Position numbers and translations under genes: made by a program
Notes under the pieces: model-generated
The model's database searches: none
What the model saw: only the letters and a program-made list of their open reading frames with translations
Told to the model about the DNA's origin: nothing
Assembly (NCBI GenBank): GCA_046498365.1
Contig: JAWOAV010000034.1
Coordinates: 1 to 31,371 of the forward strand
DNA: 31,371 nt
Direction: 5' to 3'
Source: B1SED10-16 sp046498365
GTDB lineage: Bacteria; Desulfobacterota; Desulfobacteria; Desulfobacterales; Desulfosalsimonadaceae
Part shown: in pieces, positions 7,947 to 15,650 of the stretch
How the letters are laid out: every line of letters begins with the position of its first letter
Position numbering within the stretch: position 1 is the stretch's first letter

Positions 7947-9434
7947 ATGATCGACAACCCGGACAATTCTTCGCAAAAACCGGAAAGCAACGAAGAAGAG
8001 GACTTCGCAACGCTTTTTGAAAATTACATGAACGATGTGAAGGACGACCTGGCTGTAGGGGAAAAAATAAGCGGGGAAATCATCTCCATCGGCGACCAGA
8101 ACGTTTTTATCAACACCGGCACCAAGGTCGACGGCGTGGTTGACAAACTGGAGCTCACCGATAAAGAGGGGGATTTCGGGTACCAGGTGGGGGATGTAAT
8201 CTCCCTTTACGTGGTTTCCATCGGGGACGGGGAAATCCGTCTGTCAAAGACGATTTCCGGGCCCGGCGGAGAAAATCGCCTCTATGACGCACAAAAGCAC
8301 GGGATTCCCGTTGAAGGCCGCATCACCGAAACCTGCAAGGGGGGCTTCCGCGTCAATGTCATGGGAAAAATGGCATTCTGCCCGGTCAGCCAGATCGATG
8401 TCTCCTATGTGGAGCAACCCGAAGCGTATGTCGGCAACACCTATGAATTTCTGATCACCCGGATTGAATCGCGCGGGAAGAATATCGTGGTATCCCGCCG
8501 GGACCTGTTAAACCGGTATATCGCCGAGGCGCGCGACCAGTTCCTCAAATCCGTAAAACCCGGCGATATCGTGGATGCCAAAATCGTCAAAATCATGCCG
8601 TACGGCGCTTTTGCCGAGGTCATCCCGGGTGTCGAAGGGATGATCCACATTTCCGAATTGGGCTGGAAACGCGTAGATAAAACCGAGGAAGCCGTCGCCG
8701 TCAATGACACGGTCAAAGCCGTTATCCTGGCCATTGAGGAAACGGGCGACAAGGCCAGGCCCGTAAAAATTTCCCTGTCCATGAAATCCGCCATGGGCGA
8801 TCCATGGGACAATATTTCCGACCGGTTCGGCGAAGGGGACAAGGTCCGCGGGACGGTCACCCGATGCGCTGATTTCGGCGCGTTTGTAGAAATCGAGGAG
8901 GGCATCGAAGGTCTCGTCCACATCAGCGAATTGAGCCACCGGCGCGTGATCCGGGCAGAGGATGTAGCAACCCCCGGTGAAACCGTATCCGTGATGATTA
9001 AAAGCATCGATCCTGCGGCCCGCCGCATTTCCCTGAGCATGAAAGATGCCGAAGGGGATCCGTGGGTGGGTATCGAGGACAATTACAAGACAGGGCAGAC
9101 CGTTACGGGACGCATCGAAAAAAAGGAAACGTTCGGCTACTTTATCGAACTCGAACCCGGCATCGTCGGGTTGCTGCCGATATCGAAAATCAAGGGTGCA
9201 GCAGGAGGACAGGACGTTGAAAAACGGAAAGTCGATGACACCATCACGGTATCCATCGAAACGGTCGACACAAAAAATCGCAAAATCTCCCTGAGCCTGG
9301 GGGATGCCCCGGATACGGACAACTGGAACCACTACAAAAAAGAGGCAGGTAAACCGGAAAGCGGGAATGCGGGACTAGGAGATCTCGGGGAAAAGCTCAA
9401 GGCGGCGATGGGAAAGACAAAAAAAGAATTATGA
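7947..9434 (+). CDS. S1 RNA-binding domain protein, five S1 repeats (ribosomal protein S1-like)
   Basis: A 495-residue protein with five OB-fold S1 domains at about 37-101, 119-186, 204-281, 295-367 and 380-452. Domains 3-5 are the most canonical (YGAFAEVIPGVEGMIHISEL, FGAFVEIEEGIEGLVHISEL, FGYFIELEPGIVGLLPISKI). Most proteobacterial S1 proteins have six domains and about 550-570 residues, so this is either a short RpsA or a paralogue binding RNA in translation or decay. The start is the ATG at 7947 with AGGAG at 7936-7940; the frame is open 46 codons upstream, but that stretch is Arg-rich leader. The first 36 residues are acidic and disordered. Its TGA lies inside the end of a dispersed repeat copy. 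Confidence 0.86.
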   Translation: MIDNPDNSSQKPESNEEEDFATLFENYMNDVKDDLAVGEKISGEIISIGDQNVFINTGTKVDGVVDKLELTDKEGDFGYQVGDVISLYVVSIGDGEIRLSKTISGPGGENRLYDAQKHGIPVEGRITETCKGGFRVNVMGKMAFCPVSQIDVSYVEQPEAYVGNTYEFLITRIESRGKNIVVSRRDLLNRYIAEARDQFLKSVKPGDIVDAKIVKIMPYGAFAEVIPGVEGMIHISELGWKRVDKTEEAVAVNDTVKAVILAIEETGDKARPVKISLSMKSAMGDPWDNISDRFGEGDKVRGTVTRCADFGAFVEIEEGIEGLVHISELSHRRVIRAEDVATPGETVSVMIKSIDPAARRISLSMKDAEGDPWVGIEDNYKTGQTVTGRIEKKETFGYFIELEPGIVGLLPISKIKGAAGGQDVEKRKVDDTITVSIETVDTKNRKISLSLGDAPDTDNWNHYKKEAGKPESGNAGLGDLGEKLKAAMGKTKKEL

Positions 9435-9587
9435 TGACCTCGTAAAAAGTCGTTTTCAGACGGCTTTGTAAAAAGTTCAAGATCAAGGCGCGTGCAATTT
9501 TTGAAGAATTGATCGTACGTAGCTGTACGTGAAATTCTTCAAAAATCGTGCGCAACGCAGATATTGGACTTTTTACGAAGCCGTCAA
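9431..9587 (-). repeat. Dispersed palindromic element, copy 2 (157 bp, inverted)
   Basis: Same family as copy 1 in the opposite orientation: it starts ATGATGACCTCGTAAAAAG and ends ACGAAGCCGTCAA. It fills the whole space between two convergent genes, from inside the S1 stop codon to the base before the stop of the small membrane protein gene. Its long imperfect stem could serve both genes as a bidirectional 3' end structure. Confidence 0.85.
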
Positions 9588-9866
9588 TTATTTTTTGGCG
9601 AAAATGCCGTTGATCACCAGCAGCACCGCCCCGACAATCAGAAAAACGGCATACGCCGGTACGTTGATGACATATTGAATACCCCGTGCCACTGAATTGA
9701 TGGGAAAGTTCTTGTGCCACGCAAGGGCGTTTTCGCCGAGCATATCTAAGAGGGTATAGTCGTAATAGGAGGTCCCTTCGGTCATGATGGATTCAATCCC
9801 CTGGTAACCGAGCACGCACAGCCCGACGGCCACAAGCAGAAGCCCTACTCTCTTCATCGTCTTCAT
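9588..9866 (-). CDS. Small two-helix membrane protein downstream of sdhB
   Basis: A 92-residue protein with predicted transmembrane helices at about 6-22 and 68-89 and a polar loop containing GTSYYDYTLLDMLG. It is most likely hairpin-shaped in the cytoplasmic membrane. The C-terminal helix, (I)VGAVLLVINGIFAKK, ends in two Lys. I do not recognise the family. GGTGG lies seven bases upstream of the chosen ATG. It starts 37 bp after the sdhB stop on the same strand and is likely the last gene of the succinate dehydrogenase unit. It is not a standard Sdh subunit, since the b558-type SdhC here already spans all heme-binding helices. It could be an assembly or accessory factor; this is inference from position only. 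Confidence 0.65.
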   Translation of the reverse strand: MKTMKRVGLLLVAVGLCVLGYQGIESIMTEGTSYYDYTLLDMLGENALAWHKNFPINSVARGIQYVINVPAYAVFLIVGAVLLVINGIFAKK

Positions 9867-9903
9867 GGAAAAACCACCTTTGCACAGTTGTTTATGAAGT
9901 TGT

Positions 9904-10659
9904 TTATGAAAAGGACGCCTTGACGAACTCCCGGTTCATCCGGGCGATTTCCCGGATGGATATCGATTTCGGGCATTGCACTTCACACTCGGTTTCATTG
10001 GAGCAATTGCCGAACCCGAGGCGGTCCATGGCCCGAATCATGTTATTCACCCGGGTCTTGGCTTCGGGGCGACCCTGGGGGAGCAGCCCCAGGTGAGAGA
10101 TTTTGGCTCCCACAAAGAGCATGGCCGAAGCATTCGGGCATGCGGCCACGCAGGCCCCGCAACCGATGCAGGCAGCCGCATTGAACGCCTTGTCCGCGAC
10201 TTCCTTTCCCACAAGAATGTTGTTGGCATCCTGGGCCCCGCCCGTTTTTGAGGAAATGTATCCGCCCGCGGCAATGATCTTGTCAAATGCGCTCCGGTCC
10301 ACCACGAGGTCCTTGACCACGGGAAAGGCCTTCGCCCGCCAGGGTTCGATCACCACGGTGTCCCCGTTTTTGAAGTGCCGCATGTGCAGCTGGCAAAGGG
10401 TTGTCTCCTTTAACGGTCCATGTGCTTCACCATCAACGACCGCACCGCACATGCCGCATATCCCCTCACGGCAGTCGTGGTCAAAAGCGATGGGTTCTTT
10501 TCCCGATAAAACAAGATCTTCGTTGACCACATCGAGCATCTCCAGAAAAGACATGTCCGTGGAGATTTCCCTGGCCGTATAGATTTCAAAGCCCCCTTTT
10601 TTGTGGGAACGGTTCTGACGCCAGACCTTGAGTGTGAGGGTTATGGTTTTGCTGCTCAT
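9904..10659 (-). CDS. sdhB: Succinate dehydrogenase/fumarate reductase iron-sulfur subunit
   Basis: A 251-residue electron-transfer subunit of complex II. The [2Fe-2S] ligands are C63, C68, C71 and C89 (DCREGICGMCG ... TLC), the [4Fe-4S] ligands C164, C167, C170 in CIGCGACVAACP, and the [3Fe-4S] set C174, C219, C225, with C229 completing the last motif (CSNETECEVQCPKS). The distribution of the last Cys between clusters follows family precedent. It carries electrons between the flavoprotein and the membrane cytochrome b. The ATG overlaps the sdhA stop (ATGA), with AGGAG upstream inside sdhA. In this pathway it would oxidise succinate and pass electrons to menaquinone, or act in reverse as fumarate reductase. 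Confidence 0.93.
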   Translation of the reverse strand: MSSKTITLTLKVWRQNRSHKKGGFEIYTAREISTDMSFLEMLDVVNEDLVLSGKEPIAFDHDCREGICGMCGAVVDGEAHGPLKETTLCQLHMRHFKNGDTVVIEPWRAKAFPVVKDLVVDRSAFDKIIAAGGYISSKTGGAQDANNILVGKEVADKAFNAAACIGCGACVAACPNASAMLFVGAKISHLGLLPQGRPEAKTRVNNMIRAMDRLGFGNCSNETECEVQCPKSISIREIARMNREFVKASFS

Positions 10660-12569
10660 TTATAGCTCCTCTGCGTCAACGCAACATTTTCAAATATCAG
10701 CGGTTCTTCGTAGTATTCCGGCTCACTGCCGTAACCGGTATATTTCCATGCGGCAACCACGGCAAAATTCTTGTCGTCGCGCAGCGGTTCGTTATCCTCC
10801 GTCAAATAGGCGCTGTTAAGGTGGCATCCGCAGGATTCCTTGCGATAAAACGCGTCGGTTACCATCAGTTCGGCCAGCTCCATAAAATCGGCCACACGGC
10901 CGGCGTTTTCAAGATTCTGGTTGAAATCACCCCCGTCGCCGGGCACATTGACGTCTTTGTGAAATTCGTCCTTTAAGGCACGGATATCCTCAAGCGCTTT
11001 TTTCAGTCCGTCGTCGTCTCTTACGATGCCGCAGTAATCCCACAATATCTTTCCCAGCCGCCGGTGAAACTGGGTAACCGTCTGCTTTCCGTTTATGGAG
11101 AGCAGGCGGGAGACCTGTTCGGAAACCTCTTTTCTGGAGACATCAAACGCCTCGTGGGCGCTGTCCACCCCTTCCATGGGATTGGATGCGAGGTAACCGC
11201 CCATGGTATACGGAATAACGAAATAACCGTCCGCCAGGCCCTGCATAAGGGCGGAAGCCCCCAACCGGTTGGCGCCGTGGTCGGAAAAGTTGGCCTCGCC
11301 GATAGCGAAAAGCCCGTCAATGTTTGTCATGAGGTTGTAATCTACCCACAGCCCCCCCATGGTATAATGAACGGCCGGATAAATCCGCATGGGCGTTTCA
11401 TAGGGGTTTTCATCGGTAATTTTTTCATACATCTCAAAGAGGTTGCCGTATTTGGCTTCGATTACATCCTTGCCGTCGCGCCGGATGGCATCCGCAAAAT
11501 CCAGGTATACGGCCAGCCCGGTTTCTCCCACGCCTTTTCCCTGGTCGCACTGCTCCTTGGCATTCCGGGAGGCAACGTCCCTCGGCACCAGGTTTCCGAA
11601 GCTCGGGTATTTGCGCTCCAGGTAATAATCCCGTTCGGATTCGGGGATATCTTCAGGACGTCGCTTGTCGCCCGGCGTCTTCGGCACCCACACCCTGCCA
11701 TCATTTCTGAGGCTTTCGCTCATCAATGTCAGCTTGGACTGGTGAATGCCGTGTACCGGGATGCAGGTGGGATGAATCTGGGTAAAGCACGGATTGGCGA
11801 ACAGCGCCCCTTTTCGGTATGCCCGGAACGCCGCGGTGACATTGCACGACATGGCGTTGGTGGACAGAAAATAGGCGTTCCCGTATCCTCCGGTTGCAAG
11901 GACAACGGCATGCGCCGCATACGACTCGATCTCGCCGGTGACCAGGTTGCGCGCCACGATACCGCGCGCTTTCCCATCGACGATGACCACATCCAGCATT
12001 TCCCGCCGGGGATATATGGTTACCTTCCCCGTGGACACCTGTCGCATGAGCGCGCTGTATGCGCCCAGAAGCAGCTGCTGTCCGGTCTGCCCCCTTGCAT
12101 AGAAGGTACGCGCCACCTGGGCGCCGCCAAAAGATCGATTGTCAAGCAGCCCCCCGTAGTCACGGGCAAACGGAACACCCTGGGCGACGCACTGGTCGAT
12201 GATGTTTTCGCTCAACTGGGCCAGCCGATACACGTTGGCTTCCCTGGCACGGAAATCACCCCCCTTGATGGTGTCGTAGAAAAGGCGCCACGTGGAATCC
12301 CCGTCGTTGGAATAGTTCTTCGCCGCGTTGATTCCTCCCTGGGCGGCAATGCTGTGTGCTCTGCGCGGGCTGTCCTGGATACAGAAATTTTTCACGTTGT
12401 AGCCGAGTTCTCCGAGGCTGGCAGCGGCCGATGCGCCGGCAAGCCCGGTACCGACAACGATGATATCGTATTTTTTACGGTTTGCAGGGTTGACCAGCTT
12501 CAGTTCAAACCGGTGGCGGTCCCATTTCTCCGCCAACGGTCCTGCCGGCACTTTCGAATCAGGCAGCAT
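10656..12569 (-). CDS. sdhA: Succinate dehydrogenase/fumarate reductase flavoprotein subunit
   Basis: A 637-residue flavoprotein of complex II. The dinucleotide-binding motif GTGLAGASAAASLG is at 40-53, and the FAD-attachment region RRAHSIAAQGGINAA has the covalent-ligand His at 72. QIHPTCI and GANRLGASALMQGLADG are the conserved substrate and FAD regions. The size and the HSIAAQGG form fit the Bacillus/Desulfovibrio-like branch that pairs with a single b558-type anchor. The start is the ATG at 12569 with GAGAGG nine bases upstream; 46 further open codons upstream are rejected as Arg/Gln-rich leader. It interconverts succinate and fumarate at the cytoplasmic face. The gene lies 148 bp after sdhC. 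Confidence 0.93.
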   Translation of the reverse strand: MLPDSKVPAGPLAEKWDRHRFELKLVNPANRKKYDIIVVGTGLAGASAAASLGELGYNVKNFCIQDSPRRAHSIAAQGGINAAKNYSNDGDSTWRLFYDTIKGGDFRAREANVYRLAQLSENIIDQCVAQGVPFARDYGGLLDNRSFGGAQVARTFYARGQTGQQLLLGAYSALMRQVSTGKVTIYPRREMLDVVIVDGKARGIVARNLVTGEIESYAAHAVVLATGGYGNAYFLSTNAMSCNVTAAFRAYRKGALFANPCFTQIHPTCIPVHGIHQSKLTLMSESLRNDGRVWVPKTPGDKRRPEDIPESERDYYLERKYPSFGNLVPRDVASRNAKEQCDQGKGVGETGLAVYLDFADAIRRDGKDVIEAKYGNLFEMYEKITDENPYETPMRIYPAVHYTMGGLWVDYNLMTNIDGLFAIGEANFSDHGANRLGASALMQGLADGYFVIPYTMGGYLASNPMEGVDSAHEAFDVSRKEVSEQVSRLLSINGKQTVTQFHRRLGKILWDYCGIVRDDDGLKKALEDIRALKDEFHKDVNVPGDGGDFNQNLENAGRVADFMELAELMVTDAFYRKESCGCHLNSAYLTEDNEPLRDDKNFAVVAAWKYTGYGSEPEYYEEPLIFENVALTQRSYK

Positions 12570-12717
12570 AGATTTCAACCTCTCTTGTTGCAGTCCATTC
12601 AATTCTGTCTGGTGGTTGCGGGTTCTCCCGGCATTGTACCGGGATCGGTACGCTTGTGTCTGTCTGTTGTTTCCTTGCTCCCCTGATGGTGCAGACGCAC
12701 GGGGCAAATTCGATCCA

Positions 12718-13362
12718 TCAGACGATAATCCCGATGTAAATGGGGATCAGTCCGAATCCGACGCCTACGATGACGGCCAGCGCGATGCTGATGGCGCGAA
12801 GGGCCGGCATGTATTTCTCATGATTGAGGCCTATGGTCTGAAACAGGCTCCAGAATCCATGCCGGACGTGGATGGCAACGGCAACAACCGCCGCAACGTA
12901 AACGACGATGTATATCCACGACGAAAAGGTCGTTACAACCACATCATACATGGTTCGGTCCGTGACATCGGCAAAGGTAAAATTGCTCAGATGAAGAATC
13001 ACGAACAGAAAGATGGCCAAACCGGTGTAGGGCATCGTTGCGGAGCCGACGGTTCTCCCTCCCCCGCTTTTGGTAACGGCATACCGGACGCTGCGTGCAG
13101 ACCGGTTCGCCAGGAAAAGCAGCAGACCCGTGGTCACATGGATCACCGCGAGGGTAAACAGCCCGATTTCCGCCACGAGGATGAGGGCTTCATACTGATG
13201 GAGCTTGGCCACGTAGGCATTAAACAACCCTTCATGACCGGCGTACAGGGTCAGGTTGCCCAGCAGGTGAACGATGATGAACCCCAAAAAACCCAGGCCG
13301 GTCAAAGCCATCAGGAGTTTTTTGCCGATCGATGTCCTGAATGTATCAATAAACCAGTTCAT
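12718..13362 (-). CDS. sdhC: Succinate dehydrogenase cytochrome b558-type membrane anchor
   Basis: A 214-residue membrane protein with five hydrophobic helices, the single-subunit di-heme anchor typical of Bacillus-type complex II. H32, H75, H124 and H165 are in helices I, II, III and IV (IVHLLGN, VIHVTTG, ILHLSNF, AIHVRHG); the same spacing is used by the four axial heme ligands in B. subtilis SdhC, so both hemes can probably bind. This anchor type is associated with menaquinone. The ATG at 13362 has GGAGA about ten bases upstream. Reading remains open for 76 more codons, but that part crosses a hexamer-repeat hairpin and a repeat remnant and is not coding. Confidence 0.9.
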   Translation of the reverse strand: MNWFIDTFRTSIGKKLLMALTGLGFLGFIIVHLLGNLTLYAGHEGLFNAYVAKLHQYEALILVAEIGLFTLAVIHVTTGLLLFLANRSARSVRYAVTKSGGGRTVGSATMPYTGLAIFLFVILHLSNFTFADVTDRTMYDVVVTTFSSWIYIVVYVAAVVAVAIHVRHGFWSLFQTIGLNHEKYMPALRAISIALAVIVGVGFGLIPIYIGIIV

Positions 13363-13390
13363 GATCTTGTCTCCGGAGACAATCTTGTCC

Positions 13391-13464
13391 GGGTCGGGAT
13401 CGGCATCGGTATCGGGATCGTCTTTCCATTCGACCCCGATACCGATTCCGACCCCGATACCGGG
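13391..13464. repeat. Degenerate GATCGG hexamer array folded as a long inverted repeat
   Basis: Left half (13391-13420) is built of GGGATC/GGCATC/GGTATC units; right half (13431-13464) is the complementary strand version (CCGATA, CCGATT, CCGACC). With a 10-nt spacer they form an imperfect stem of about 30 bp. It lies about 30 bp upstream of the sdhC start, between sucD and sdhC, so in the transcript it would sit immediately before the sdhC ribosome-binding site. Confidence 0.7.
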
Positions 13465-13475
13465 ATTAATATAAG

Positions 13476-13527
13476 TTGACGGCTTTTTACAAAGCCTTCT
13501 GATCACGACTTTTAGCGAGTCCATCAA
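13476..13527 (+). repeat. Dispersed palindromic element, internally deleted copy 3 (52 bp)
   Basis: Begins with the family's left terminus TTGACGGCTT and continues straight into the right tail (TTTTTACAAAGCC ... ACGACTTTTAGCGAGTCCATCAA), which matches the end of the other copies. The central palindrome is missing. It lies between sucD and sdhC, next to the hexamer hairpin. Confidence 0.65.
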
Positions 13528-13541
13528 GTTTAGATATACCA

Positions 13542-14411
13542 TTAAAAAACTTTGGCGCACAACTCCCCGATAACGCCAAGTTCTTCGCATACATGGACCC
13601 CGCTTTCCTTTAAGGCCTTGATTTTACCCTGGGCAGTTCCGGCGTTGCCGCTGATAATGGCGCCTGCATGCCCCATACGCCTCCCCGGGGGGGCGGTCAT
13701 GCCGGCGATGAACCCGACGACCGGTTTTGTAACCGATTCCCGGATAAACCGGGCGGCTTCCTCTTCCGCGGTGCCGCCGATTTCTCCCACCATAACGATT
13801 CCTTCGGTTTCGTCGTCTTTTTGGAACGCGGCCAGGCAGTCGATAAAATCCGTCCCGTTGACCGGATCTCCGCCGATGCCGATGCAGGTGGTCTGCCCGA
13901 TGCCCTGGCGGGTCAACTGAAAAACCACCTCATAGGTCAGCGTGCCCGACCGGGAGACTACGCCGATGGGGCCGCCGGGCTTGTGTATCACGCCGGGCAT
14001 GATCCCCACTTTGGCTTGTCCCGGCGTGATGATGCCGGGGCAGTTGGGGCCGATGAGACGGGCGTTTTTCCCTGCCAGGTAATGCTTCACCTTCATCATG
14101 TCCAATACGGGGATCCCCTCTGTAATGGCCACGATCAACGGAATATCCGCATCGGCTGCCTCCATGATTGCGTCCGCGGCAAATGGGGGAGGTACGAATA
14201 TGAGGCTGCAATCGGCGCCGGTTTCCCGTGCAGCGTCCCTGACGGTGTTAAAAACGGGCACGTTGTCCATTTTCTGCCCCCCCTTGCCGGGAGTGACACC
14301 CGCAACAACGGCGGTCCCGTAATCGATGCACTGGCGGGCATGGAACTGCCCTTCCTTGCCGGTGATCCCCTGCACAACGACCCGGGTATCTTTATCGACG
14401 AAAATGCTCAT
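13542..14411 (-). CDS. sucD: Succinyl-CoA synthetase alpha subunit
   Basis: A 289-residue alpha subunit (family usual length about 290). The CoA-binding Rossmann start is QGITGKEGQFH (14-24), followed by GPNCPGIITP (121-130) and the phosphorylated active-site His248 in GRRMGHAGAIISG. With SucC it makes succinate and CoA from succinyl-CoA while forming ATP or GTP, the substrate-level phosphorylation step of propionate oxidation. AGGGGA lies five bases before the ATG. It begins 55 bp after the sucC stop, in the same transcript. Confidence 0.95.
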   Translation of the reverse strand: MSIFVDKDTRVVVQGITGKEGQFHARQCIDYGTAVVAGVTPGKGGQKMDNVPVFNTVRDAARETGADCSLIFVPPPFAADAIMEAADADIPLIVAITEGIPVLDMMKVKHYLAGKNARLIGPNCPGIITPGQAKVGIMPGVIHKPGGPIGVVSRSGTLTYEVVFQLTRQGIGQTTCIGIGGDPVNGTDFIDCLAAFQKDDETEGIVMVGEIGGTAEEEAARFIRESVTKPVVGFIAGMTAPPGRRMGHAGAIISGNAGTAQGKIKALKESGVHVCEELGVIGELCAKVF

Positions 14412-14466
14412 GAATATCCCCTTGCTCTATCCGATTCGTTTTTCAATGGGTTGGAACGTGGTTTTT

Positions 14467-15627
14467 TCAGGCAACCAGTCTGGCCACCTGCTCACCGGCA
14501 TCCTTCAGATCCACCGCCGTGAAAAGGTTCAGCCCGGATTCCGCAAGGATCCGCCGGCCTTCCTCGACGTTGGTCCCCTCCATGCGAACCACGATCGGCA
14601 CGTCGATCCGTGTGTTCTTTGCGGCCGCGACCACGCCCTGGGCCAATATGTCGCAGCGGAGAATGCCGCCGAAAATGTTGATCAGTAAGGCCTTTACTTT
14701 TTTATCCGACAATATGATGCGGAACCCGTTCTCAATCATCTCGGCAGTGGCCCCGCCGCCGACGTCCAGGAAATTGGCCGGTTCGGCCCCGGCGATCTTG
14801 ATGGTGTCCATCACCGCCATGGCCAGGCCCGCTCCGTTGACCATGTTCCCGACCGTCCCGTCCATATTGATGTAGTTGAGATTGTACTTGGAGGCCTCCA
14901 CATCCAGGGGGTCTTCTTCGTCAAAATCCCGGTAATCCAGGATGTCCTTGTGGCGAAAAAGCGCGTTGCTGTCAAAGGAGACCTTTGCATCCAGCGCAAC
15001 GATCCCGTCATCCTCGGTCAGCACCAGCGGATTGATTTCCACCATGGAACAGTCGTAATCCACGAACAGTTTGTAGAGCGCGGACAGGAGTTTTAGAAAC
15101 GGCTTTATGGCGGCCGGAGGCAGCCCCAATCCATAGGCGACCGCCCGGCAGTGGTACCCGGAAATGCCGGCAAGGGGATTCACCCGGACCTTGATGATTT
15201 TTTCCGGCGTTTTTTCGGCGACCTCCTCAATATCCATGCCGCCTGATGCGCTTGCCATAATGAGGACGGATGCGGTTTCCCGGTCGACCGTCAGGCTCAG
15301 GTACAGCTCCGATGCAATGGCCAGGCCCGCTTCGATCAAAACCCGCTTCACCCGGCGCCCTTCCGGCCCGGTCTGGGGGGTTACCAGGGTCATGCCCAGG
15401 ATGGATTCGGCATGGGATACCGCCTCATCAATGGTCTTGGCCAACTTAACGCCGCCGCCTTTTCCCCGCCCGCCCGCATGAATCTGGGCCTTGACCGCCA
15501 TGGGGAATTGTCCGATGGTTTCGGCCGCTTTCCTGGCTTCTTCCGGCGTTGCCGCCACGATTCCGCGGGGGATGGGAATGCCGTAGGCGCCAAACAGTTC
15601 CTTTGACTGGTATTCATGTATTTTCAT
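14467..15627 (-). CDS. sucC: Succinyl-CoA synthetase beta subunit (ADP-forming type)
   Basis: A 386-residue ATP-grasp subunit. It opens MKIHEYQSKELFGAYGIPIP, as most SucC proteins do; the nucleotide loop GGRGKGGGVKLA is at about 53-64, the Mg/nucleotide-binding region SMVEINPLVLT near 195-205, and NIFGGILRCD near 315. It provides the nucleotide site and pairs with SucD. ADP versus GDP preference cannot be told safely. The gene lies 23 bp after the 5S/biotin-carrier gene with AAGGA upstream of the ATG, and is tightly linked to it. Confidence 0.95.
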   Translation of the reverse strand: MKIHEYQSKELFGAYGIPIPRGIVAATPEEARKAAETIGQFPMAVKAQIHAGGRGKGGGVKLAKTIDEAVSHAESILGMTLVTPQTGPEGRRVKRVLIEAGLAIASELYLSLTVDRETASVLIMASASGGMDIEEVAEKTPEKIIKVRVNPLAGISGYHCRAVAYGLGLPPAAIKPFLKLLSALYKLFVDYDCSMVEINPLVLTEDDGIVALDAKVSFDSNALFRHKDILDYRDFDEEDPLDVEASKYNLNYINMDGTVGNMVNGAGLAMAVMDTIKIAGAEPANFLDVGGGATAEMIENGFRIILSDKKVKALLINIFGGILRCDILAQGVVAAAKNTRIDVPIVVRMEGTNVEEGRRILAESGLNLFTAVDLKDAGEQVARLVA

Positions 15628-15650
15628 AAGAAAAAATCCTTATAGCCCGG

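Noticed and set aside
11064..12686. 540-residue plus-strand reading opposite sdhA
   Set aside because: Antisense shadow of a well-conserved gene in GC-rich codons; no domain recognised.
13363..13590. N-terminal extension of SdhC (76 residues, rich in Gly-Ile and Asp-Pro)
   Set aside because: It is a translation of the hexamer array and repeat remnant; the family start with a Shine-Dalgarno is at 13362.
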